From Acidimicrobiia bacterium (GTDB lineage: Bacteria; Actinomycetota; Acidimicrobiia; Spongiisociales; Spongiisociaceae), in assembly GCA_009841105.1 (NCBI GenBank), contig VXMM01000018.1, positions 125,780 to 178,470 of the forward strand: 52,691 nucleotides of DNA. Direction: 5' to 3'. The position numbers and the translations under genes are program-made. The notes below the pieces were generated by a model that saw nothing but the letters and a program-made list of their open reading frames with translations, searched no databases and was not told where the DNA came from. This document shows, piece after piece, positions 16,244 through 24,144 of this stretch; position 1 is the stretch's first letter; each line of letters starts with the position of its first letter.

Positions 16244-17857
16244 ATGGCAAGACAACCTCTCGATCTGGTGATAACCAACGGAACCGTCGTGATGGGAGGC
16301 GGACGCTACCGGGTGGCGGTCGGCGTCAAGGACGGCAAGGTGGCCATGCTCGCCCCCGAGGAGCTGATGCCATCCGCCGAACGGACCATCGACGCCCGCG
16401 GGAACTACGTGCTTCCGGGAGTGGTGGACTCCGAGGCCCACCCGGGGTGCTACGTGCCGTTCGAATACGACATGACGACCGAGTCGAGGGCGGCTGCTGC
16501 TGCCGGCATCACCACCTGGGGTATCCAGGCGCCGACCACTCGCTTGGGTACGAAGCCGTTCAAGGAGGTAGTGGCTCGGGCCGATGTGGTCTCGTTCAAC
16601 GAGTCGTTTCCTTCAGGACGGGAAGTGATCAACGAGGTAAGCCACGTCGACGCGTACCTGACCTACATGCTCGAGACCGACGAGCATGCCCGGGAGATTC
16701 CCCAGTACGCCGAGGAGCACGGGGTCACCTCTTTCAAGCTGTACCTGCAGACCCGTTCGATGAAGGGCATGTCGGACGAGGACGACACCAACTGGCCGTC
16801 CCGGCGGGCCGGCCTGGGGGAGGGCATCGACGACGGCACGGTCTACCAGGTGATGGAGGAGGTCGCTCACCTCGGCCATCCGGGGATCGTCCACGTACAT
16901 GCCGAAAACTGGGAGATCGGGCGGGTCTTCGAGGACCGCCTCCTGGGTAGCGGTCGCACCGACTTCGGTGCCTGGACCGATCGCTCACCCGATTTCCTCG
17001 AAGCCCATCACATCCGCTCCTACGCCTACCTCGCCATGCAAACCCCGGGCCATGTTCCCCTCTATGTCCAGCACTGCACCACCAAGCTGTCCTTCGAGGA
17101 AGTGGTCCGGGCCCGCGCCGAGGGCCTGGAGTTGTACGCGCAGACCGGCCCGCCATGGCTCTGGGCCGAGCCCGAGTACGGCTGGCGGATCAACGTCCCG
17201 CTTCGCCGCCGGGACAACATCGAGGCGCTCTGGGTGGCACTGGCCGAGGGCATCGTGGATGCGGTCGGGTCCGATCACGTGGTGGCGTGGGAGCCATCCT
17301 CGTACGAGGCCATGTACGACCCGGTGATCTGGGACTGCCGTACCGGGTTTTCAAGGGTGGAGTTGTTCCTTCCCGTGATGCTGTCCGAAGGGGTCAACAA
17401 GGGGAGGATCAGCCTCGAGCGGGCCGTGCAGGTCAGTTGCGAGAACCCCGCCAAGACCTCCGGCCTCTGGGGAACCAAGGGCTCGCTCCTGCCGGGATTC
17501 GACGCAGACATCGTGATCATCGATCTAGGTCGGGAAGTGAAGGTCGGCAAGGAGCACATCAACACCAGGTCCGGCTGGTCGATCATGGAAGGCCATACCT
17601 TCACCGGCTGGCCCATCATGACCATCCTGAGGGGCGAGGTCAGCGCGGTTTGGGCGGATGATTCGCCCGGGATGCGCCCGGTCGGAGAACCGCGGGGCCG
17701 TTACCTGCCTCGCAAGCTGGGGCCCAAGCATCAGGTGCTGGACTCCAACAGTCCTGCCCGGGTGGCGCCCACCCACCGCTGGCTGGCCGACGACTTCGCC
17801 CGGCCCGGCTTCGCTCCGGAAACCACCAAGTACACCCGTCCGATAGGAGGATTGTGA
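16244..17857 (+). CDS. Hydantoinase/dihydropyrimidinase-like amidohydrolase
   Basis: A 537-residue cyclic-amide hydrolase of the dihydropyrimidinase/allantoinase branch. Putative metal residues: Lys165 (SFKLYLQ, the carboxylated Lys), His217/219 (HVHAEN), His277 (QHCT) and Asp344 (GSDH). The usual first motif Asp-x-His-x-His reads D62-S-E-A-H66, so the first His is Glu. This is a clear deviation and may change the metal or the reaction. The start is ATG 16244 with AAGGAG seven bases upstream; a longer open frame upstream has no family sequence. It is the first gene of the long plus-strand run. Confidence 0.88.
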   Translation: MARQPLDLVITNGTVVMGGGRYRVAVGVKDGKVAMLAPEELMPSAERTIDARGNYVLPGVVDSEAHPGCYVPFEYDMTTESRAAAAAGITTWGIQAPTTRLGTKPFKEVVARADVVSFNESFPSGREVINEVSHVDAYLTYMLETDEHAREIPQYAEEHGVTSFKLYLQTRSMKGMSDEDDTNWPSRRAGLGEGIDDGTVYQVMEEVAHLGHPGIVHVHAENWEIGRVFEDRLLGSGRTDFGAWTDRSPDFLEAHHIRSYAYLAMQTPGHVPLYVQHCTTKLSFEEVVRARAEGLELYAQTGPPWLWAEPEYGWRINVPLRRRDNIEALWVALAEGIVDAVGSDHVVAWEPSSYEAMYDPVIWDCRTGFSRVELFLPVMLSEGVNKGRISLERAVQVSCENPAKTSGLWGTKGSLLPGFDADIVIIDLGREVKVGKEHINTRSGWSIMEGHTFTGWPIMTILRGEVSAVWADDSPGMRPVGEPRGRYLPRKLGPKHQVLDSNSPARVAPTHRWLADDFARPGFAPETTKYTRPIGGL

Positions 17858-17958
17858 GAACGTCCAGTTGGCCCCATAGCCGGCAACGAAACCCAGGCCG
17901 AGACATGGCCGGACGACCCATCCCCGCGGCTTTTGCCACCCTCCTAGGGGGTTGAAGG

Positions 17959-18714
17959 ATGGCTATCTGGGACGACGTCCTCACCGAGACCGATCGGCAG
18001 GTCTTCGCCGCGGCCGGTTGGGGCAGGCGCGCCGGCTACGGCGAGCGGCCCGCCATCATGGTCATCGACGTCAACTACAACTTCTGCGGGGACCGGGCCG
18101 AGCCGATCCTCGAGTCGATCGATCGTTGGCGGTACGCCTGCGGGCCCGAGGCGTGGGAGCGGGGGATCCCTGCCATCCAGGAGATTCTCGACGTGGCCCG
18201 CGCCAAGCGCCTCCCGGTCATCTATACCACCAACCCGCGCCGTCCGGATGGCTTCGACCTCGGGATTTGGTCGCTGAAGAGCACCAGGGCGGAGGACGAG
18301 GTGGATGTGATGGGACACAAGGGCAACGAGATCGTGGCCGAGGTGGCGCCTCGACCCGACGACCTGTTCATCGAGAAGCGTAAGCCGTCCGCCTTTTTCG
18401 GAACGCCGCTGGTGAGCCACCTGACCATGATGAGGGCCGATTCGCTGATCCTGACCGGCACCACCACCAGCGGATGCGTCCGAGCCAGCGCCGTGGATGC
18501 CCTCTCCAACGACTTCAAGGTCACGATCCCACACGAGGCGGTCTTCGATCGCGGCGAGGTGTCCCACAAGATCGCCCTCTTCGACCTGCACATGAAGTAT
18601 GTGGACGTGACCGACCTCGACGACGTTCTCACCTACCTGAAGCGCCTGCCCGTGGGCCTCTTCGACGACGCCTATCCACCGGCTGCGGCAGCCGCGCAGA
18701 GGGAGTCGCTGTGA
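17959..18714 (+). CDS. Isochorismatase-fold cysteine amidohydrolase
   Basis: A 251-residue hydrolase of the isochorismatase superfamily. The triad is Asp37 (VIDVNYNF), Lys142 (EKRKPSAF) and Cys173 (TSGCVRASA), with the preceding non-prolyl cis-peptide region LTGTTT. The longer N-terminus, the AGYGERPAIMVIDV opening and the TTNPRRPDG loop are seen in N-carbamoylsarcosine amidase, maleamate and ureidoacrylate amidohydrolase relatives. It should hydrolyse a linear amide or carbamoyl group to release ammonia, and so could act after ring opening. Its stop overlaps the GTG of the next gene by four bases. Confidence 0.88.
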   Translation: MAIWDDVLTETDRQVFAAAGWGRRAGYGERPAIMVIDVNYNFCGDRAEPILESIDRWRYACGPEAWERGIPAIQEILDVARAKRLPVIYTTNPRRPDGFDLGIWSLKSTRAEDEVDVMGHKGNEIVAEVAPRPDDLFIEKRKPSAFFGTPLVSHLTMMRADSLILTGTTTSGCVRASAVDALSNDFKVTIPHEAVFDRGEVSHKIALFDLHMKYVDVTDLDDVLTYLKRLPVGLFDDAYPPAAAAAQRESL

Positions 18715-19292
18715 GCCTTGACTTTTCCATCAGAAAGGTCATCAGCCAGATCGAGGAGGAGCGGATCCGGGAGGGGATCGCAGCAGATCGGCCGCTCCGA
18801 AGGGCGGTGGTGGCGGCGGCGATCCACAATCCCTACGCCGGGAGCTACCACGAGGACCTGTCGGAGGCCGTCGAGTTCTCGGCCGGCCTGGGCCGACTCC
18901 TCGGGGAGATGGTCATGGATGTTCTGGGAGAGCCGGTGGAGTCCTACGGCAAGGGAGGGATCGCCGGACTCGATGGATCGCAGGAGCACGCGGTCATGTT
19001 CCTGTCGACCGCGTTCGCCAACCCGCTCCGCGAGACCCTCGGCGGGGGAGTTGCCTGGATGTCCTCGGCCACGATCGTGGCGGCGGCAGGAACCCCAATC
19101 ACCATCCCCCTGGCTCACAAGGACGCCCTCTACGTCCGCGATCACTACGACGCCATAACGCTGCATCCCGGTGACGCGCCCCGGGCCGACGAAGTGCTGG
19201 TGGCCGTGGGGGCCGCCAACCGGGGGAGGCTCAACGCCCGGATGGGGGGCCTGGCACCTGAAGAGGTGGTGGGCGAGGACGGCCTGCGGTAA
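18711..19292 (+). CDS. DUF1185 (amino acid synthesis family) protein
   Basis: A 193-residue protein of the small-enzyme-like DUF1185 family, marked by RKVISQIEEERI, RRAVVAAAIHNPYAGSY, ESYGKGGIAG, IPLAHKDALYVRDHYDA and PRADEVLVAVG. The biochemical function is unproven; homologues are common beside amidohydrolase, racemase and isochorismatase-type genes. GTG 18711 is chosen because it overlaps the upstream TGA (GTGA) and matches the family N-terminus. The translational coupling suggests that it works with the amidase just before it. Confidence 0.85.
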   Translation: MSLDFSIRKVISQIEEERIREGIAADRPLRRAVVAAAIHNPYAGSYHEDLSEAVEFSAGLGRLLGEMVMDVLGEPVESYGKGGIAGLDGSQEHAVMFLSTAFANPLRETLGGGVAWMSSATIVAAAGTPITIPLAHKDALYVRDHYDAITLHPGDAPRADEVLVAVGAANRGRLNARMGGLAPEEVVGEDGLR

Positions 19293-19297
19293 CCCTG

Positions 19298-20491
19298 GTG
19301 ACACCCCGCCGGACCGCGATCGTCAACATCGGGACCCTTGTGACGGGCGACCTGGCGAGCCCGGTCGCCGATGCCGAGGCCCTGCTCATAGAGGACGGGG
19401 CGATTACCTCGATCGGATCCGCTGACGGCTATGAGCATGCCGACCAGGTGATCGACGCCAACGGAGCCACCGTCGGCCCGGGCCTGATCGACTCCCACTG
19501 CCACGTCGTGATCGGAGACTTCACCCCTCGCCAGAACGTGGTCGGCTTCCTCAGCTCGTACGTGCACGGTGGGATAACCCAGGTGATCTCGCCCGGTGAG
19601 ATCCACGCGCCGGGTCGACCGCACGATGCCGACGGCGTGGTCGCCTTAGCGGTGTTCGCGCAGCGGTCGTGGAGCAATTACCGGCCCAACGGGATGAAGG
19701 TCAACGGCGGGGCGGTGGTGCTCGAGCCGACTCTCCAACCCGAGCATTTCCGTTACCTGGCGGATCAGGGGGTCCGCCTGGGCAAGTTCGGTTTCGGCCG
19801 GTACGAGGACCCGGCCGACGGATTACCGCAGGTGCGGGCGGCACAAGACGTGGGGATCAAGGTGATGTGCCACTCCGGAGGGGCATCCATTCCGGGTTCG
19901 AAGCCCATCACCACCGATCACCTGATGCTGCTCCGTCCTGACGTGTGCGGCCATATCAACGGGGGTCCGACGTCGCTGGACTACGAGGGGATCATCCGGA
20001 TCGTGTCCACAACCGATCTGGTGCTGCAGATTGTCCAGGCAGGCAACCTGCGGAGCGCAATCCAGGTGGTGGAGGCGGTCCTCGAACACGGGGAGGAGCA
20101 CCGGATGATTCTCGGATCGGACACTCCGACCGGAACCGGTGTCATGCCGCTGGGGGTGCTCAAGACCATGGCCGAGCTCTCCTCCCTCACCGATGCCGAT
20201 CCGTCCACCGTTTGGGCTTGGGCCTCGGGAGTGATCGCCGATGTCTACGGCCTTGATGCCGGGAAGGTGGAGGTGGGCCGGGCCGCCGACCTGGTAATCG
20301 CCGACGCACCTTGGGGGTCGTACGGAGGTGACGCCCTCGGCGCTTTGGCCAGGGGTGACATTCCGGGCATCAGCGCGGTCCTCATCGACGGCCGGATCCG
20401 CGCCCTGCGGAGCCGCAACACCCCCGCCGCCGCCCGGCAGGTGACGGTCACTCCCGAGGTCGGGGAGCTCCCCGGCTCGGCCCACGTATGA
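19298..20491 (+). CDS. Enamidase-like amidohydrolase
   Basis: A 397-residue amidohydrolase that follows, by recall, the enamidase of anaerobic nicotinate fermentation (6-oxo-tetrahydronicotinate to 2-formylglutarate plus ammonia) along its whole length. Matching blocks include NIGTLVTGD, GGITQVISPGE, PGRPHDADG, NGMKVNGGAVVLE, CHSGGASIPG, HINGGPTS, TPTGTGVMPLG and GDIPGISAVLIDG. Metal residues are His67 and His69, His192, His219 and Asp274; Lys163 could be the carboxylated bridge where I remember a Glu in enamidase. No other nicotinate-fermentation gene is present, so the true substrate may be another cyclic enamide. The GTG start lies five bases after the upstream stop. Confidence 0.82.
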   Translation: MTPRRTAIVNIGTLVTGDLASPVADAEALLIEDGAITSIGSADGYEHADQVIDANGATVGPGLIDSHCHVVIGDFTPRQNVVGFLSSYVHGGITQVISPGEIHAPGRPHDADGVVALAVFAQRSWSNYRPNGMKVNGGAVVLEPTLQPEHFRYLADQGVRLGKFGFGRYEDPADGLPQVRAAQDVGIKVMCHSGGASIPGSKPITTDHLMLLRPDVCGHINGGPTSLDYEGIIRIVSTTDLVLQIVQAGNLRSAIQVVEAVLEHGEEHRMILGSDTPTGTGVMPLGVLKTMAELSSLTDADPSTVWAWASGVIADVYGLDAGKVEVGRAADLVIADAPWGSYGGDALGALARGDIPGISAVLIDGRIRALRSRNTPAAARQVTVTPEVGELPGSAHV

Positions 20492-20527
20492 GCGGCTAAC
20501 AGAGAACGAGCACTAGGAGAAACAGGA

Positions 20528-21130
20528 ATGGACCAAGGAACCGAGGTCATGGTTCCGGCCCGGGAGGGTCGGGGCGTTTACATGCGCAAGGGTCAGCTGC
20601 TGGACATAGTCGATGTCGAAGGCCACCAGGTCGGCGACTTGATCGCTTGGTTCCGGAACGATCCCTCCGAGTACCTGTCACCCACGCACACCGTGTCTTG
20701 CAACGCCTCCATCGAGCTGGCCACCGGATCGCAGGTGTTCTCCAACCGCCGCAACCCGGTGTTCACCATCCTCCGGGACGACGTGGAACGCCACGACATC
20801 ATCGTCCCGTGCTGCGACCACGAGCGTTACAAGCGGGACTACGACCTCGACGATCACGACAATTGCCTGGCCAACCTCCACGAGGCGCGTGACCAGCTCG
20901 GGGAGGACTTCGAACTCCACGGCGAGATGGCCTGGAATGTGTTCATGCATAACCGGGTGACCGACCGGGGGGACGTGGTGACCGACCCGGCCGACCACGA
21001 TGCGGGGTCCACGATGACCTTGCTGGCCCATGAGGACCTGGTGGTGCTCCTGTCTGCATGCACCCAGGACCTCACCCCGTGCAACGACTTCAATCCCACC
21101 TCGATGCTGATGAGGCTGCGGGACAACTAG
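20528..21130 (+). CDS. DUF1989 (urea carboxylase-associated family) protein
   Basis: A 200-residue protein of the DUF1989 family found near urea carboxylase and allophanate hydrolase genes. Conserved marks are GRGVYMRKGQLLDIVDVEG, FSNRRNPVFTIL, the Cys pair in PCCDHERY (95 and 96), NCLANL, and the closing ACTQDLTPCNDF. The Cys and His residues suggest a metal or catalytic thiol, but the activity is not established. The start is ATG 20528 with AGGAGAAACAGG upstream. It is followed after 19 bases by the DUF5591 gene; the pair is probably functionally linked. Confidence 0.85.
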   Translation: MDQGTEVMVPAREGRGVYMRKGQLLDIVDVEGHQVGDLIAWFRNDPSEYLSPTHTVSCNASIELATGSQVFSNRRNPVFTILRDDVERHDIIVPCCDHERYKRDYDLDDHDNCLANLHEARDQLGEDFELHGEMAWNVFMHNRVTDRGDVVTDPADHDAGSTMTLLAHEDLVVLLSACTQDLTPCNDFNPTSMLMRLRDN

Positions 21131-21149
21131 AGAGTTCGGGGAGGACCTA

Positions 21150-22184
21150 ATGACCACATCCATCCGGTACGAGCCGGACGCCACCCGTTTGGCTGAGTCG
21201 GCCCGCAAGATCCGCTCTCCCTTCGAGCTCGATCTGTCGCTCCGGTTCTACTCGCCGCAGGCCAACCTCGACGGCATGCAGCATCCGCAGATAGCCGACT
21301 GGCACCACTACATCGGCGAGGAGTGGACGCCGCCGCTCACGCCCGCCGGCGCGCGACGGGTAGCGCTCCTCATTCCCTGCACCAAATACAAGCCCTACTC
21401 GACCAGCCGGGAGCATCGGGCTATCAACGGGGCGCTGCTGGATGCAGGCTGGCATCCCGACGGCGCTTCCACCGCACCGGCGGAACTGGCCGGCTACCTG
21501 GACGACGGAGAGAGCCCAGATCTCCTCCACGACGGACCGCTCCGGCGCGATGATGTCTTCCTGGATCGGTTCGTGCTGTCGGAGCCGATGGCGATCGTGC
21601 CCTATTCCCACATCTACTACTGGCGAGACGCCCCTAGTCCCGCCGCTTGCTACGACGATCCCGGTCTGTTCGAGGCGCGCGGGACGTCGGTGTCGCCCGA
21701 GCGCCCCGACTGCACGGCCACCCCGCTCGGCAACGGGAAGTGGAGGTGGGGTCCGGCGGAACGCCAGGCTTTTGCCGAGACCCACAACTATCTGGCCGGG
21801 ATCATTCGCCGATGCCTGGTCAGGCTGTCGCCCGCCTATGCGGAGATAGGTGCCTGGGTCTCGCCGGGCCTCACCCACCGCAGCTTCCTGGCTGACGACG
21901 CGTTCCGGCGGTTGGAGGGCTTGCCGCAGTCCCGGAAGGGCGCCACGGGGCCGGTCAAGCTGGTCGGGGTCCTGGAAGGCGCTCCCGGCCTGGTCACGAT
22001 GATGCCCACCCAGGATCAACTCGAGGACGCCCGTCGACGCCTGGCGGGAAGGCTGGAGGCGGAAGGTCGTCCGGCCACGCCGGCTGCGGTGCGGGCGGTC
22101 TATGCCCGCGGGGACGGGAACGACACCCCGCTCGGTCTGCCCGAGGCCCTCGCCCATCTCACCGGCTGGCTCGACACCGCATGA
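21150..22184 (+). CDS. DUF5591 (archaeosine-synthase-like) protein
   Basis: A 344-residue protein whose core VALLIPCTKYKPYSTSREHR (71-90) matches the DUF5591 domain of archaeal ArcS, with Cys77, Lys79 and Lys81 as likely functional residues. In Archaea this domain is part of the enzyme that adds lysine to and then reworks preQ0 in tRNA. Here no tRNA-guanine transglycosylase or PUA domain is attached, and the neighbours are catabolic. The flanks (DWHHYIGEEWTPP before the core, a ~100-residue helical tail after) are not recognised. I infer a repurposed amide, nitrile or lyase chemistry. Its stop overlaps the next ATG (ATGA). Confidence 0.7.
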   Translation: MTTSIRYEPDATRLAESARKIRSPFELDLSLRFYSPQANLDGMQHPQIADWHHYIGEEWTPPLTPAGARRVALLIPCTKYKPYSTSREHRAINGALLDAGWHPDGASTAPAELAGYLDDGESPDLLHDGPLRRDDVFLDRFVLSEPMAIVPYSHIYYWRDAPSPAACYDDPGLFEARGTSVSPERPDCTATPLGNGKWRWGPAERQAFAETHNYLAGIIRRCLVRLSPAYAEIGAWVSPGLTHRSFLADDAFRRLEGLPQSRKGATGPVKLVGVLEGAPGLVTMMPTQDQLEDARRRLAGRLEAEGRPATPAAVRAVYARGDGNDTPLGLPEALAHLTGWLDTA

Positions 22185-22864
22185 CCGACGACCTGGAGCG
22201 GCTGCGTAGCGCCGTCGCCTCGACCGCCCGCATGCTGGCTTCCGCCGGGCTGGTCGAGGCCTTCGGGCACGTCTCTGCCCGCACTCCTACCGGGTTTCTC
22301 ATCACCAGCACTAGCCCGCTGTTCGAGGCCACCGCCGATGACGTGATCGGGGTCGAGTCCGGTGTGCCTGCGAGCGGGCCGACCGGCGCAGCCCCACTGG
22401 AGATGCCCATGCATGCCGCCATCTACGATGCCCGGCCCGATGTGGCGGCCATCTGCCGCGGCCACCCGCCGTACGTGGTGACCTGGGGGGTGTCCGACGA
22501 GCCGCTGCCTCTCCTGCACGGGCTGGGTGGCATGGCGGGCCGGACCGTGCGAACGCATCCGGACATCGAGTTGGTCAAGACCGCCGAGTCCGGGGAGTCG
22601 GTGGCCCGCACTTTGGCGGAGGACTCCTGCGTCCTGCTGGCTGCCAACGGGTGCCTCGCCGTGGGCGCCGACCTGCTGGAAGCCGCCACCCGTCTGTGGT
22701 ACCTGGAGGAGAGGGCGCGGGTGGTGGTCCAGGTTCGCAACGCCGGCCTGACCCCGGCAACGGTTCGCGAATACACCTGGGCCCGGCGTCTCCTCGACTC
22801 CGCTCCGGAGCTGGTTAGAGCCCGGGAATGGATGCGCCGGACTTTCGCTCCTGAGCGGGAATAG
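22181..22864 (+). CDS. Class II aldolase/adducin-fold protein with altered zinc site
   Basis: A 227-residue protein of the FucA/AraD aldolase family. The fold marks are AFGHVSAR, PLEMPMHAAIYDARPDVAA and ICRGHPPYVVTW. Typical enzymes hold Zn by a His-x-His and a third His in NHG. Here these read R93-G-H95 and A-N156-G, so two of three ligands appear lost, while Glu74 is kept. It may not be a metal aldolase; decarboxylase or non-enzymatic roles are possible. The four-base overlap with the DUF5591 gene shows tight coupling. Confidence 0.75.
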   Translation: MTDDLERLRSAVASTARMLASAGLVEAFGHVSARTPTGFLITSTSPLFEATADDVIGVESGVPASGPTGAAPLEMPMHAAIYDARPDVAAICRGHPPYVVTWGVSDEPLPLLHGLGGMAGRTVRTHPDIELVKTAESGESVARTLAEDSCVLLAANGCLAVGADLLEAATRLWYLEERARVVVQVRNAGLTPATVREYTWARRLLDSAPELVRAREWMRRTFAPERE

Positions 22865-22878
22865 AGAGGCACTCCATC

Positions 22879-24144
22879 ATGAGCGATCTCGCCGGCAAGC
22901 AACTCGACCACCAACCGGAGATGTCCGCCGACGAGGCCGACGCCTTCAGGAACGACTTCGTCCGCCACCTTTGCCAGACCGTTCCCGGCATCAAGGAGAG
23001 TGTGATCGTGGACGCGGCCGGCTGCTCGCTCAAGACCGCCGAGGGCCGGATCCTTCTCGACATGATCTCGGGCATCGCGGTCTCCAACCTGGGTCACTGC
23101 CATCCGGCGGTGGTCAAGGCCGTGCAGGACCAGGTTGCCCGGTTCTCGCACGTCGACGTGTACGGCCGGTTCACGCTGCCCCCGCAGGTGGAGATCGCCC
23201 GGCGGCTGGCCTCGGTCACGCCCGGCGATCTGGACGTGGCCTTTCTCACTAGTACCGGCACGGAGGCGACGGAGGGTGCCCTGAAGCTGGCCCGCAAGTA
23301 CACGGGCCGTCCCGGGTTCGTGGCGTTCCAGCGTGCGTTCCATGGGCGCACGTTCGGTTCGCTCTCGGTGACCTGGCGGGAGGAGTGGCGCAAGCCCTTC
23401 GAGCCTCTTCTCGAACCGGTGCGTTTCGCTCCATTCGACGACCTCGATGCGGCCGACCGGGCCATAGACGACGCCATCGCCGCCGTGATCGTCGAGCCGA
23501 TCCAGGGCGAGGGCGGGGTGCGCATCCCTTCGGATGGGTTCCTTCCGGGGCTCCGGGAGCTGTGTACCGAACGGGGTGCGTTGCTGATCTGCGACGAGGT
23601 CCAGGGTGGTATGGGGCGATCCGGCAAGTGGTTCTCATGCCAGAACTGGGGGGTGACACCCGATGTGATCACCGTTGCGAAGGCCTTCGGCGGCGGCCTG
23701 CCCCTGGGCGCCTTCATTTCCACCGCCGAGATCTTCTCCACCTTCCTGGACCCGCCGCTGTCCCACCTGACCACGTTCGGTGGGAACCCGGTTTCCTGCG
23801 CTGCCGCCGTAGCCGCCTTCGACGTGATCCGGGGCCAGGGCCTGGTGGAGAGAGCCGCGGAGATGGGGGAGTACCTCCGGGTCGGCCTCCGTTCCGTCCG
23901 CCGGACCCATCCCGGGACGTTGGCAGGCATCCGCGGCATGGGCCTGTGGTGCGCCTTCGACGTCAATCCGGCCCACCTGGCTCAGCCCCTGGTCGAGGAG
24001 ATGGCCCGCCGCGGTGTAGTGGTCGGGTCGATGCTCAACTCGGCCGGAACGGTCCGGGTGGCCCCACCGCTGGTGGTCGAGCAGGAACACATCGACCGGT
24101 TCCTCGGGATCCTGGAAAGCTCCCTGAACACCCTGGAGGGCTGA
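22879..24144 (+). CDS. Class III PLP-dependent aminotransferase
   Basis: A 421-residue omega-aminotransferase of the 4-aminobutyrate/2,2-dialkylglycine decarboxylase branch. PLP-binding parts are GTEAT after LTST, FHGRTFGS, Asp239 in CDEVQGGMGRSG and Lys268 in VAKAFGGGLPLGAF. The glutamate-binding loop TTFGGNPVSCAAA is complete. It would transfer or remove an amino group from an amine or omega-amino acid produced in the pathway. Its TGA shares one base with the next ATG. GAGAGGCACTCC before ATG 22879 is a modest ribosome site. Confidence 0.93.
   Translation: MSDLAGKQLDHQPEMSADEADAFRNDFVRHLCQTVPGIKESVIVDAAGCSLKTAEGRILLDMISGIAVSNLGHCHPAVVKAVQDQVARFSHVDVYGRFTLPPQVEIARRLASVTPGDLDVAFLTSTGTEATEGALKLARKYTGRPGFVAFQRAFHGRTFGSLSVTWREEWRKPFEPLLEPVRFAPFDDLDAADRAIDDAIAAVIVEPIQGEGGVRIPSDGFLPGLRELCTERGALLICDEVQGGMGRSGKWFSCQNWGVTPDVITVAKAFGGGLPLGAFISTAEIFSTFLDPPLSHLTTFGGNPVSCAAAVAAFDVIRGQGLVERAAEMGEYLRVGLRSVRRTHPGTLAGIRGMGLWCAFDVNPAHLAQPLVEEMARRGVVVGSMLNSAGTVRVAPPLVVEQEHIDRFLGILESSLNTLEG

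Noticed and set aside
23385-24143. N-terminal extension of the Atz/Trz-like protein
   Set aside because: The frame is open, but it is a shifted reading of the aminotransferase gene, with Arg/Pro-rich nonsense sequence; ATG 24144 gives the family start.
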